A stretch of DNA of 64,000 nt from Cryptosporangium arvum DSM 44712 (GTDB taxonomy: Bacteria > Actinomycetota > Actinomycetes > Mycobacteriales > Cryptosporangiaceae): contig NZ_KK073874.1 of NCBI RefSeq assembly GCF_000585375.1, positions 4,805,251-4,869,250 of the forward strand, read 5' to 3'. Within the stretch, counting starts at the first letter, position 1. Each line of letters opens with the position of its first letter. The notes beneath the pieces were generated by a model, which saw nothing but the letters and a program-made list of their open reading frames with translations, had not been told where the DNA came from and did no database searches. Made by a program: the position numbers and the translations under genes. Below are positions 53,612 through 62,440 of the stretch, piece by piece.

Positions 53612-53752
53612 TCAGGACCTGATCCCGGGGATGCGCGGCTCGACGCCGCTGTCGGCGCAGTGGCCCAGCGCGTTGTCACGCATCGTCGCGAACCGCTCCG
53701 GGGTGGGCCGGTCCCCCTCGCCGGCCGCCGCGACCCGCCGCCAGTACACGTA
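53612..53752 (-). pseudogene. 3' fragment of an unidentified gene
   Basis: A 46-codon frame with gene-like composition, from YVYWRRVAAAGEGDRPTPER to NALGHCADSGVEPRIPGIRS, ends at TGA 53612. It has no start of its own and joins directly to the response regulator remnant in another frame. It looks like the tail of a gene fused there by deletion. Its family was not recognised. Confidence 0.45.
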
Positions 53753-53903
53753 CCGGGGGCGCGTTCTTGAGCAGGAACCCGCTCGCGCCCGCCTGGAGCG
53801 CGGCGAACGCGTCCTCGTCGGTGTCGAACGTGGTCAGGGCGAGCACCCGGGGGCCGTCCGGGCGGGCGCAGATGCGCCGGGTCGCCTCCACGCCGTCCGG
53901 CAC
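53676..53903 (-). pseudogene. remnant of a NarL-type response regulator
   Basis: The fragment reads PDGVEATRRICARPDGPRVL, ALTTFDTDEDAFAALQAGAS and GFLLKNAPP, which is the middle of a NarL/LuxR-type receiver. The first 55 residues with the phospho-Asp and the whole helix-turn-helix are missing. The joint to the kinase lies within about 20 bp of its end. It is a deletion remnant. Confidence 0.8.
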
Positions 53904-54790
53904 CGGCAGCCGCCTCCGGTGCGCGGCCCGGCTGCGAACTCCCCGCCGTGCACCGCCACCCGCTCCCGCATCCCGATCAGACCGTTCCCTCCGGGTTCCT
54001 CCCCCACGCCGTCATCGGTGCCGTCGTCGGTGACCTCGACGATCAGGCGGCCTGCGGCGCGGGTCAGGTCCACGTCGACATGGGGCGACGGGCCGGCGTG
54101 GCGCAGCACGTTGGTGAGGGCTTCCCGCACAACCCGGTACACGGTCAGCTGCACCGCCGGGCTCACGGCCCCGACGGCGCCCACCGACAGCCGCACGTCG
54201 AGCCCGGCCGCCCGCGACCGCTCCACCAGCGCCGCGAGCTCAGCCACGCCCGCCGGCCGGCGCGACGGGTCCGGCTCCCCCGTCCCGCGCAGCACCGCGA
54301 CGATCCGGCGCATGTCCTCCAGCGCGTCCCGCCCGGTGCCCGCGACCGTGCGCATCGCCTCCCGCGCCCGCCCGGCGTCCTTCTCGATCGCGTAGCTAGC
54401 GCCGTCGGCCTGCGCGATCATCACCGCCAGGCTGTCCGCGACGACGTCGTGCAGTTCACGCGCGATCGACGCGCGCTCGTCGGCGGCGGCCAGGCGCGCG
54501 AGGTGGTCGCGCTCGCGTTCGGCCGTCGCCGCCCGCTCGGCGAGCACCGCGCCGCGCTCCCGGTTGGCCCGCAGCACGTACGCGAGCAGCCACACCGCCG
54601 CGCACCCGGCCGGCCCGGCGAGGTACTCCCCGAGGTAGGGCTCGTCGAGCAGGTCGCCGTCCGGCGCAGCACCAGCGCGGCCGGCCGCCATCGCGAACCC
54701 CACCAGCACGTCGGCCGAGGACTGCCCCCGGTACTGGAACGCGATCGTCACGACCACGCCGCCGGACCCGGCGACTATCCGCGTGCCCAA
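53834..54790 (-). pseudogene. decayed DesK/NarX-type sensor histidine kinase
   Basis: About 318 codons remain open. The phospho-acceptor motif ARELHDVVADSLAVMIAQAD and the ATPase motifs VVREALTNVLRHAG and GGNGLIGMRERVAVHGGEF are intact. The C terminus runs past GPRTGGG into out-of-frame response regulator DNA, and the expected four membrane helices upstream are largely lost. With its partner regulator deleted, the locus is most likely non-functional, though a truncated kinase could still be made. Confidence 0.7.
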
Positions 54791-54865
54791 TCACTGGATT
54801 TCCGCGCGCGGCTGCCGATCTTCTCCGGCGAGGAGTCGGCGCACCGAGCGCGGGGACCAGCGGCT

Positions 54866-57145
54866 GTGTCCAACAGAGCGACGAACGGCAACGGGGCGGG
54901 GCACGGCGTGCGCGTGCTCCGGACGCTGCACGCCCTGCTCGTGCTCGCCTACGGCGTCGTGGCCTGCCTCCCGCAGCTCAAGGCCCAGCTCCCGCTGACG
55001 GTCAGCGCCGGGCTGTCGATCGGCGCGTACCTGACCACGACCGCGCTGCTCACCCACCGGGCCCTGCGGACGCCGGAGGCGCGACGGTCGTGGGGCTTCG
55101 TCGCGGTCGGCTTCGCGGCCTACACCGCTGGGTCGACGTACACCTGGGTCGCCACCTGGAATGGCTCGCCGCTCGGCTTCCCGTCCCTGGCCGACGTCGG
55201 GTGGCTCGCCGCCTACCCGTTCGTCTACCTGGGCATCTTCCGGTTCATCCGGATCAGCACCGCGTCCGGGCTGACCCTGCTCGACGGCGCGATCGCCGGG
55301 GTGGGCGGCGCCGCGATCTTCTCGACGGTCGTCGTCGACCTGCTCGCCGGTGGCGTGCACGCGGACGGCCTGGCGGGCGTGCTCACGCTGGCCTACCCGT
55401 TCGCCGACGCGCTGATGGCCGGCACGCTCTGCTGCCAGATCGCGGTGGGCACCTGGAAGGGCCGGCGCGACCTGATCGTGTTCACCGCCGGGATCGTCGC
55501 GCTGACCGTCGCCGACACCAGCTACGTGCTGCGGGGCAGCTACCAGCCGGGGTCCTCCGTCGACCTCGGGTACGCGGTCGCGCTCGGCGTCATCGGCTGC
55601 TCGACCTGGCTGGGCAGCGTCGGGGAGCACAACCCGGCCCGGCCGACGCTCGTGCGCGCCGGGCTGGCCGCGTCCTCGGCCGCCGGGGCGCTCCTCGTGC
55701 TGCTGGCGGCCAGCCGGATCGAGCTCTCGACGCCGACCGTCGGCCTCGCCGGGACCACGCTCGTGCTCGTCCTGGCCCGGTTCCGCTGGTCGTTCCGGGA
55801 GCTGACCGTGGTCGGTGAGGCCCGCCAGCGGGAGGCGCGCCGGGACCCGCTGACCGGCCTGGCCAACCGGCGCGGCTTCGCCGAGTACTTCGACGACCTG
55901 CGCGCCTCGCCGGCCGACCGAACCGTCGTCGGGCTGCTCCTCGACCTGGACCGGTTCAAGCAGGTCAACGACTCGTTCGGGCACCAGGCCGGCGACGAGC
56001 TGCTCCGGCAGGCCGCCGACCGGCTCCGCGAGGTCACCCGGGACGGCGACCTGCTGGCCCGGCTCGGCGGCGACGAGTTCGTCATCGTCTGCGCGTCCCG
56101 CGGTTTCGCCGACGACGCGGTGGTCGCGCTGGCCGAGCGGGTGCGCGTCTCGCTGCGGCGGCCGTTCGACATCGCGGGCGTCCCGATCGAGATCGACGTC
56201 AGCATCGGCATCGCGAGCGCCGACGGCGACGCGGTCTCCGCCGAGGTGCTGCTGCGCCACGCCGACATCGCGATGTACTGCGCCAAACGCGCGGGCGGCG
56301 GGCACGCGTTCTACCGCGCGAACGACGACGAGGCCGCCCGCAGGCACCTGCAGCTGGCCCAGGACCTGCGGCGCGACGTGGCCGGCCCGGCCATGGTGCT
56401 GCACTATCAGCCCAAGCTCGATCTGCAGACCGACGCGGTGAGCGCGGTGGAGGCGCTGGTGCGCTGGCAGCACCCGGTCCACGGCCTGCTCTACCCCGAC
56501 GCGTTCCTGCCGATCGTCGACGAGATCGGCGCGATGCCCGAGCTGACGCACAACGTGCTGGTGCAGGCGATGGACCAGTGCGTGGCGTGGCGCCGGGCCA
56601 ACCTGAAGCTGTCGGTGGCGGTCAACGTGTCCGCCGCCGATCTGGAGTCGGCCGGGTTCACCGACCTGGTCGTCGGCATCCTGCGCGACCGAGGCCTCCC
56701 GGCGACCGCGCTGACGCTGGAGATCACCGAGACCACCGCGATGGAGAACTCCGAACCCGCCCACCACACCGTCCGCGAGCTGCATTCGCTCGGCATCAAG
56801 GTGTCGATCGACGACTACGGCACCGACCACTCGACGCTCGCCCACCTGCACCGGCTGCTGGTCGCGGGTGAGCTGAAACTGGACCGGCGGTTCGTCATGC
56901 ACCTGGAGACCGAGGAGCGGGCCTCGGCGATCGTGCGGTCGAGCATCCAGCTCGCGCACGCGCTGGGCATGGCGGTGGTCGCCGAGGGCGTGGAGAACGC
57001 CGGGTCGCTGGACATGCTGCGCCAGTGGGGCTGCGACACCGCCCAGGGCTACTTCATCAGCCGGCCCCAGACCGCCGGCGACGTCACCGCGTGGCTCACC
57101 CGACCGGCGGCGTCCCGTGAGTATGGAATGACTCGATCGTCTTGA
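54866..57145 (+). CDS. membrane GGDEF-EAL c-di-GMP enzyme
   Basis: The predicted protein has 759 residues from GTG 54866. Residues 15-305 form eight or nine membrane helices. The GGDEF domain has the active site GGDEF at 401-405 and the inhibitory RxxD (RDGD at 392-395) exactly five residues before it. The EAL domain has EAL at 529-531, Asn in VAVNVS, Glu in LEITET, the Asp pair in SIDDYG, Lys in LKLDRRF, Glu in AEGVEN and Gln in TAQGYF. Both activities may be present. The 3' end overlaps the convergent dioxygenase gene by 50 bp. Confidence 0.93.
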   Translation: MSNRATNGNGAGHGVRVLRTLHALLVLAYGVVACLPQLKAQLPLTVSAGLSIGAYLTTTALLTHRALRTPEARRSWGFVAVGFAAYTAGSTYTWVATWNGSPLGFPSLADVGWLAAYPFVYLGIFRFIRISTASGLTLLDGAIAGVGGAAIFSTVVVDLLAGGVHADGLAGVLTLAYPFADALMAGTLCCQIAVGTWKGRRDLIVFTAGIVALTVADTSYVLRGSYQPGSSVDLGYAVALGVIGCSTWLGSVGEHNPARPTLVRAGLAASSAAGALLVLLAASRIELSTPTVGLAGTTLVLVLARFRWSFRELTVVGEARQREARRDPLTGLANRRGFAEYFDDLRASPADRTVVGLLLDLDRFKQVNDSFGHQAGDELLRQAADRLREVTRDGDLLARLGGDEFVIVCASRGFADDAVVALAERVRVSLRRPFDIAGVPIEIDVSIGIASADGDAVSAEVLLRHADIAMYCAKRAGGGHAFYRANDDEAARRHLQLAQDLRRDVAGPAMVLHYQPKLDLQTDAVSAVEALVRWQHPVHGLLYPDAFLPIVDEIGAMPELTHNVLVQAMDQCVAWRRANLKLSVAVNVSAADLESAGFTDLVVGILRDRGLPATALTLEITETTAMENSEPAHHTVRELHSLGIKVSIDDYGTDHSTLAHLHRLLVAGELKLDRRFVMHLETEERASAIVRSSIQLAHALGMAVVAEGVENAGSLDMLRQWGCDTAQGYFISRPQTAGDVTAWLTRPAASREYGMTRSS

Positions 57146-58028
57146 GGCCCCAGGCCTGGCCCTTCGCGCGTTCGGCCGGGGTCCACGAGATCACCTCCCA
57201 GTCCGGGGCGAGCACCAGCCGCGCCCCGGCGTTGCACAGCTCGACGCGGTTGCCGCCGGGCTCGTAGACGTAGAGGAAGAACGTCTGCTGGATCGCGTGT
57301 TTGTGCGGCCCGGTCTCGATGTGGATTCCGTTGTCCAGGCAGACGTCCGCGGCCCGGAGGATGTCGTCGCGGGTGTCGGTGGCCAGCGCGACGTGATGCA
57401 GGCGGCCGTTCGACCCGGTCCGGTCGGTGGTGTAGACGAGGTCGTAGGACTTGTCGGACACCGTGTACCAGATCGCCGCCGGCACCCCGTCGTCACGGAC
57501 GATCTGCTCGGTGGCGCGGGCCTTGAGCCGCTCGGCGAGGAACCGGCCGCAGGCCGGGGTGTCGGCCGCCAGGTAGTTGACGTGGTCGAGCCGCCGCACG
57601 TTGGCGCCGCGGCCGGGAAACCGGTCGGCCTGGTTCTTCAACGCCGGCGGCCGCACCGGCGTGAACCGCTCGGTCTCCCAGTACAGGCCGATCTCGTGTC
57701 CGTCCGGGTCCTGGCAGAGGTAGACCGGGCCGAGGCCCGGTTCGTCCTCGACCCACCGGCCCGGGATCTCACCGGCCCGGCGCCGCAACGCCTGCGGACC
57801 GGCCGCTCGCAGGTAGGTGCGGCCGATCCCGGCCCGGTCCCGCGCCGTGAGCTTGATCGTGAACCGCTCGTAGTCGTCCCAGGCGTGCAGGTAGACCGAG
57901 TCGCCGCGGCGCCCGGTCTCGCTCATGCCCATCAGGTCGACGAAGAACGCCAGGCTCTCGTCCGGCACCGGCGTGAACAGCTCGACCGAACCGACGTGAG
58001 CCACGTCGCGGACCCGCTCGGTGAACAT
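57096..58028 (-). CDS. catechol 2,3-dioxygenase-like extradiol dioxygenase
   Basis: This 310-residue two-module VOC protein has iron ligands in the C-terminal module: His150 in RRLDHVNYL, His213 in LHHVALATD and Glu264 in NRVELCN. It starts 1 bp after the stop of the prpF-like gene. Cleavage of a catechol or trihydroxybenzene ring is expected. The upstream tautomerase and aldolase suggest that the product enters the oxalomesaconate route, as in gallate or protocatechuate 4,5-cleavage. Confidence 0.9.
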   Translation of the reverse strand: MFTERVRDVAHVGSVELFTPVPDESLAFFVDLMGMSETGRRGDSVYLHAWDDYERFTIKLTARDRAGIGRTYLRAAGPQALRRRAGEIPGRWVEDEPGLGPVYLCQDPDGHEIGLYWETERFTPVRPPALKNQADRFPGRGANVRRLDHVNYLAADTPACGRFLAERLKARATEQIVRDDGVPAAIWYTVSDKSYDLVYTTDRTGSNGRLHHVALATDTRDDILRAADVCLDNGIHIETGPHKHAIQQTFFLYVYEPGGNRVELCNAGARLVLAPDWEVISWTPAERAKGQAWGLKTIESFHTHGTPPVG

Positions 58029-59066
58029 CTATGCCTCCCTGGGCCAGGCGATACCGTCGGCGATCTTGCGGGCGCTGCTGACCACCGCGAGCCCGTCGGG
58101 CGTGCTCACGGCCTCGAACGTGCCGGTGGGGTGCTCCAGGCGGACGCGCCCGCCGGACACCGGGCCGGCCGCGTCGGCCGCCACCGACCCGGGCATCCGC
58201 ACCGCGGCGGCCACGCTCAGGCCCATCAGGACACCGATCGCGGGATGCACGCGGTGCGGGATGAACGTGCGTGTCGTGAGCGTGCCCCCGGCGCGGGGCG
58301 GGGACACCAGCACCAGCTTGGGCACCGTGGCCGCGGTGACGTCGCCGAGTCCCATCCGCAGGCCGGCGCGGGTGCGGAGGCGCTCGAGGCTCCGGCGGAG
58401 CGTGGAGTCGCGTTCCAGTTCGGACGGCGCCTCGTCGCCGTCGAGACCGAGCGCGTCGGCCGGGACCACGACGACCGGCATGCCGTTGTTCACCAGCGTC
58501 ACCGGCACGCCGTCGAGCACGTCGCGCTCCTGGCCGGTGGGCAGCAGCGGCCCGGGGGCGTCGGCGAAACGCAGCGTCACCCCGGCGGCGGGGAACGGGA
58601 CCCCGGCGACCTCGACGTCCCCGGCGTAACGCACCCGCCCGCCCGGCGTGGGCACGGTCGCGACGGCCAGGCCGCCGGTGTTCACCATCCGGATCCGCAC
58701 CGTCGTGGTCTCCGGCCCGGCCGCCACCAGGCCCCGCTCGATCGCGAACGGCGCGACGCCGGCGAGGACGTTCCCGCACGGCTGCCGCGCCGACACCGCC
58801 GCGCGGTCCGGGACGACCTGCAGGAACAGGTAGTCGACGTCGGCGCCCGGGTCGTCCGTGCTGCGGCTGACCACCGCCGCCTTGCTGGTGAGCGGATGCC
58901 CGCCGCCCAGCCCGTCGACCTGGCGCTCGTCCGGCGAGCCGAACAGCCGCACGAGCAGGTCGTCCCGGGTGCCGGGGTCGGCCGGCAGGTCGTCGGCGAG
59001 GAAGTAGACGCCTTTGGACGTGCCGCCGCGCAGGAGCAGGAACGGGATACCGTCAGTACCGCTCAT
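58029..59066 (-). CDS. PrpF-family tautomerase, likely 4-oxalomesaconate tautomerase
   Basis: This 345-residue protein has the PrpF duplicated diaminopimelate epimerase-like fold. The start is IPFLLLRGGTSKGVYFLADD, a catalytic Cys lies in SARQPCGNVLAGVAPF, and the second half has GLRMGLGDV and TFIPHRVHPAIGVLMGLS. PrpF proteins isomerise aconitates; GalD and LigU relatives act on 4-oxalomesaconate. The latter fits the aldolase encoded directly upstream, which it overlaps by 14 bp. Confidence 0.9.
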   Translation of the reverse strand: MSGTDGIPFLLLRGGTSKGVYFLADDLPADPGTRDDLLVRLFGSPDERQVDGLGGGHPLTSKAAVVSRSTDDPGADVDYLFLQVVPDRAAVSARQPCGNVLAGVAPFAIERGLVAAGPETTTVRIRMVNTGGLAVATVPTPGGRVRYAGDVEVAGVPFPAAGVTLRFADAPGPLLPTGQERDVLDGVPVTLVNNGMPVVVVPADALGLDGDEAPSELERDSTLRRSLERLRTRAGLRMGLGDVTAATVPKLVLVSPPRAGGTLTTRTFIPHRVHPAIGVLMGLSVAAAVRMPGSVAADAAGPVSGGRVRLEHPTGTFEAVSTPDGLAVVSSARKIADGIAWPREA

Positions 59067-59733
59067 ACGTGACGCCCAGCCTCTCCAGGAGCGGCCGCAA
59101 CCGGTACCGGTCGAGCCCGAGCTCGCCGGCGTCCAGCGCCGCGCGGGTGGCGTCCTCCGTGGCTTCCCGCTCCCGGGCCTTGATCACGACCGTCTCGGCC
59201 GCCGCCCGGGGCACCACGACGACCCCGTCGTCGTCGGCGACGAGCGCGTCGCCGGGGTGGATCAGGGTGGCGCCGACGGCGACCGGGACGTTCACCGCGC
59301 CCGCCGTCGCCTTCACCGTGCCCTGGGCGCTGACCGCCGCCGACCAGACCGGGAACGGCATCGCACGCAGCGCGGCGACGTCGCGGACCCCGGTGGTGAG
59401 CACTGCGCCACGCACTCCGCGACGGCGCAAGGAGGTGGCCAGGAGCTCTCCGAAGAGCCCGTCGCGGCAGGGTGAGGTGGTGGTGACGACCAGGACGTCG
59501 CCGTCGGCGCACTGCTCGACGGCCGCGTGGATCATGAGGTTGTCACCGGGCCAGCAGACCGCGGTGACGACCGACCCGGCGACGTGCGCCCCGGGGACGC
59601 GGGCCACCAGGTCGGGGCCGAGGTAGCCGGTGCGGCCCTGGGCTTCATGGACGGTCGCGACCCCGACGGTGGCCAGGGCCTCGAGGGCGGGCCGGGGTGG
59701 GCGCGGCACGTCGGTCACGATCACGGTTCTCAC
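59053..59733 (-). CDS. RraA-like aldolase, likely 4-carboxy-4-hydroxy-2-oxoadipate aldolase
   Basis: This 226-residue protein starts at GTG 59733 (VRTVIVTDVPRPPRPALEAL). It has the CHA aldolase pattern: GVATVHEAQGRTGYLGPDLV, then VCWPGDNLMIHAAVEQCADG, RRRGVRGAVLTTGVRDVAAL with the catalytic Arg-Asp, and GTVKATAGAVNVPVAVGA. The metal-dependent enzyme splits CHA into pyruvate and oxaloacetate. It is the first gene of a three-gene operon with a visible promoter. Confidence 0.9.
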   Translation of the reverse strand: MRTVIVTDVPRPPRPALEALATVGVATVHEAQGRTGYLGPDLVARVPGAHVAGSVVTAVCWPGDNLMIHAAVEQCADGDVLVVTTTSPCRDGLFGELLATSLRRRGVRGAVLTTGVRDVAALRAMPFPVWSAAVSAQGTVKATAGAVNVPVAVGATLIHPGDALVADDDGVVVVPRAAAETVVIKAREREATEDATRAALDAGELGLDRYRLRPLLERLGVTYERY

Positions 59734-59800
59734 GCGGCCGGTCCGCGGTGCGGGGTGGCGAGGACAACGGGTAAGGGCGGCGTCACGCTTCCTCCCGGTG

Positions 59801-59847
59801 TTGTGCACGATAATGTTAACAATCTGGAGGAGCGGAGGTGTTGTCAA
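59801..59847 (-). promoter_or_regulatory. promoter and GntR-type operator of the aldolase operon
   Basis: On the minus strand, TTGACA (59842-59847) and GATTGT (59819-59824) are spaced by 17 bp. An inverted repeat, TTGTGCAC and GTTAACAA around GATAAT (59801-59822), overlaps the -10 box, matching at 6 of 8 arm positions. This is the right place and style for a FadR/VanR-type GntR repressor, and such a gene is divergent here. Confidence 0.7.
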
Positions 59848-59930
59848 GGGTGGGGCCGGGCGCGGTGGGGTGGTGTTGGGCGCGTGCCTAAAGTGACTAG
59901 CAGTTCACACGAGACCTCGGAGATCACCAC

Positions 59931-60641
59931 GTGACGCCGGAGACGGACCCGCCCGTGACGGCCGACGCGGTGTCGGATCCGGTTACGGCCGACGTCGGCT
60001 CGGGCTCGGCACCGGCCGATGCCGATCGGGTGGCGGCCGCGATCCGGAGCGCGATCCTCGCCGGGGACCTCGTCGGCGAGCAGCGGCTCGTCGAGGCCGA
60101 GCTCTCCGAGCGGTACGCGGCCAGCCGCGGAGCCGTACGCACCGCGCTGCTGATGCTCGCGCACGAAGGACTCGTCGAGCGCATCGCCAACCGGGGCGCC
60201 CGGGTCCGGGCGGTGAGCACCGCCGAGGCGGTCGAGATCACCGAGGTCCGGATGGTCGTGGAGGGCCTGTGCGCCGCCAAGGCCGCCGAGCGCATCACCG
60301 ACGCCGGGATCACCGAGCTACGCGACCTCGGCGAAGCGATGCGCGAGGCCGTCACGACCGGAGACGTCGTCACGTACTCGCACCTCAACCAGCGGCTGCA
60401 CGATCGCATCCGCGAGATCGCCGATCAACCGGTCGCCGCCGCGGTGCTGTCCCGCCTGCGCGCCCAGAACGTCCGCCACCAGTTCCGCCTCGCGCTCCGC
60501 CCCGGCCGCCCCCAGGTCTCCCTCCCCGAACACCTCGCGATCATCGACGAGATCTGCGCCCGCAGCCCCGGCGGCGCCGAACGGGCCGTCCGCCGCCACC
60601 TCGAGAGCGTCATCGACGCCTTGCGCGCCGGCACTCCCTAG
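59931..60641 (+). CDS. GntR-family regulator, FCD type
   Basis: The 236-residue protein has a winged helix (VAAAIRSAILAGDLVGEQRL, then LSERYAASRGAVRTALLML) and an all-helical FCD effector domain. The latter's metal or ligand His residues lie in HLNQRLHDRIREIA, HLAIIDEI and RRHLESVI. VanR/FadR-type members repress catabolic operons. It is divergent from the aldolase-tautomerase-dioxygenase operon with an operator between, so it is its likely regulator. The GTG start is preceded by a short extension of 30 residues. Confidence 0.92.
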   Translation: MTPETDPPVTADAVSDPVTADVGSGSAPADADRVAAAIRSAILAGDLVGEQRLVEAELSERYAASRGAVRTALLMLAHEGLVERIANRGARVRAVSTAEAVEITEVRMVVEGLCAAKAAERITDAGITELRDLGEAMREAVTTGDVVTYSHLNQRLHDRIREIADQPVAAAVLSRLRAQNVRHQFRLALRPGRPQVSLPEHLAIIDEICARSPGGAERAVRRHLESVIDALRAGTP

Positions 60642-60762
60642 GCCCGGCCCGGGCGACAGAGCCCAGGCCGGAAAGCCGAAGCCCGGCCGCGACGCGCCGG
60701 AGACGTCGAAGCCGGGCCGGGCCACACCTACCCGGCGGCACCGCCGGGCGGACCGATGAGGT

Positions 60763-61035
60763 CTAGTCAGCGGCGATCCGGTCGCTCGCGCGGGCGCCGC
60801 GGACCGACTGGGCCGCGGCGGCTGAGCTGCCCAGTTCGGTCTCGGCACCCGACGGGGGCTCGGTCATCGCCGGGTCACCCTGGGAGCGCTCGACGTGGGA
60901 CTCGCCGCTCTTCGTCCGCTCCGGGTGGGTGTGGGTCTCGTGCAGGGCGCTGTCGTGCTCGGCGGCACCCACCGCCTCGGCGACGTCGGCGCCGCTGCGC
61001 TCGTGCACGGCCGGTTCGTTCGGAGTCTCGGTCAT
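60763..61035 (-). CDS. small hydrophilic protein, unknown function
   Basis: The protein has 90 residues from ATG 61035, which has a good ribosome site (GGAGAGGAG). It is rich in Glu, Ser, Thr, His and Ala without hydrophobic core (MTETPNEPAVHERSGADVAE and on), so it should be disordered. Third-position GC is gene-like. Such short acidic proteins are common in actinomycetes and have no assigned role. It is convergent with the GntR gene. Confidence 0.55.
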   Translation of the reverse strand: MTETPNEPAVHERSGADVAEAVGAAEHDSALHETHTHPERTKSGESHVERSQGDPAMTEPPSGAETELGSSAAAAQSVRGARASDRIAAD

Positions 61036-61124
61036 CACACGCTCCTCTCCGGACGCTCCTCCCGTGGGAGCACCACGCGAGCCACGTACCCACCCGACCC
61101 CGGAACTAGTCGTAGAGTGCCGCC

Positions 61125-61706
61125 ATGACGGCCCGCTTCGCGTACTGGATGAACGTCTCGCTCGACCTGCGCATCGAGCGGACGCCCGGCGACGACGGGG
61201 GTGGCGACTGGCTGCGGATCGGCGAGCCGCTGCACCGCGAGTTCAACGCGCGGGCGAAGGCGCTGACCGCGATGGTGCAAGGGCGCGTCATCTACGAGAC
61301 GATGGAGCAGTTCTGGCCCGCGGCCCGCCACGACGAGTCGCTTCCGGACTTCCTGCGGGAGTACGGGGAGATCTGGACCAACACGCCCAAGGTGCTCGTC
61401 TCGCGCACCCGCCGCACCGCCGGGCACGACACCCGGATCGTCGGCGGGGACGACGCGATCGAGCAGCTCGCGGCGTTCCGGGCGGGCGCCGAGGGCACGA
61501 TCGGCGTCGGGGGCGCGACGGTCGCCACGCAGCTGCTCCGGGCCGGGCTGCTGGACGAGCTGCTGCTCTTCACCCACCCGGCGATCCTCGGTACCGGGCG
61601 CCCGCTGTTCGACGACCACGACGTGACGGTCGAGCTCGACCTGCTCGAGCAGGGCACGTTCGACCAGGGCGTCACGATGCACCGGTACGCGGTCCGCGCC
61701 GGGTAG
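61125..61706 (+). CDS. dihydrofolate reductase family protein
   Basis: This 193-residue protein has the RibD_C-like pattern. It begins RFAYWMNVSLDLRIERTPGD and continues with AMVQGRVIYETMEQFWP. KVLVSRTRR and GTIGVGGATVATQLLRAGLL follow, then FTHPAILGTGRPLF. The usual SLDG near the start reads SLDL, and the loop after it is longer. It is probably an NADPH-binding reductase of unknown substrate, and the third family member in the window. Confidence 0.87.
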   Translation: MTARFAYWMNVSLDLRIERTPGDDGGGDWLRIGEPLHREFNARAKALTAMVQGRVIYETMEQFWPAARHDESLPDFLREYGEIWTNTPKVLVSRTRRTAGHDTRIVGGDDAIEQLAAFRAGAEGTIGVGGATVATQLLRAGLLDELLLFTHPAILGTGRPLFDDHDVTVELDLLEQGTFDQGVTMHRYAVRAG

Positions 61707-61766
61707 GCGCATGAGTTCCGGTGAGGTGAACCCCGGGGTTCACGGCGGCATCGGGATAATGCTGGG

Positions 61767-62372
61767 GTGCCGAATGAACTCGACATCGACGAATGGGCGG
61801 CCGAGGTCGGTCTGCCCGAGGGCCGGCCACGCCGGGTGACCGTACACGGCAGCCCGGTGCTGCACCGGCCGTGCCAGGAGGTCACGGACTTCGGCGACGA
61901 GCTGAAACAGCTCGTCGCCGACATGCTGGAGAGCATGGACGCCGCGGAGGGGGTCGGGCTCGCCGCGAACCAGATCGGCGTGGACGCGCGGGTGTTCGTC
62001 TACGACTGTCCCGACGAGACCGGTTTCTACCACGTCGGAGCGATCGTCAACCCGGTGCTGCTGCCGCCGGAACCGGGCGTCGAGGAGGACAAGGACGACG
62101 AAGGCTGCCTGTCGGTACCGCTGGAGTTCTCCCCGCTGGCCCGCCCGGCGACGGCGTCGGTGACCGGCCAGGACATCGAGGGCCGGCCGATCCGGGTGGA
62201 CGGCACCGGGCTCTTCGCCCGCTGTCTCCAGCACGAGACCGACCACCTCAACGGCATCCTCTACGTCGACCGGCTCGAGCCCGACGCCCGCGAGGCGGTG
62301 CTGGCCGAGAACACCCGCCGCATCGAGGCGCACGAGATGCCCCCGTGGTCCGAGGGCGCACCGCGCGACTAG
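61767..62372 (+). CDS. def: peptide deformylase
   Basis: This 201-residue metalloenzyme removes formyl groups from new proteins. All three motifs are present: [17 protein letters not shown] and the metal site QHETDHLNG. The N-terminal extension (about 25 residues) and the C-terminal tail are actinobacterial features. The start is GTG 61767. The next gene on the other strand is a peptidyl-tRNA hydrolase, another translation housekeeping enzyme. Confidence 0.96.
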   Translation: MPNELDIDEWAAEVGLPEGRPRRVTVHGSPVLHRPCQEVTDFGDELKQLVADMLESMDAAEGVGLAANQIGVDARVFVYDCPDETGFYHVGAIVNPVLLPPEPGVEEDKDDEGCLSVPLEFSPLARPATASVTGQDIEGRPIRVDGTGLFARCLQHETDHLNGILYVDRLEPDAREAVLAENTRRIEAHEMPPWSEGAPRD

Positions 62373-62440
62373 TCCCGGCCCGGTGGGCGGCCCGCCGGCC
62401 GCCCACCGGGCACCGACCTCCCACCGGGCGTCCGCGGCGG

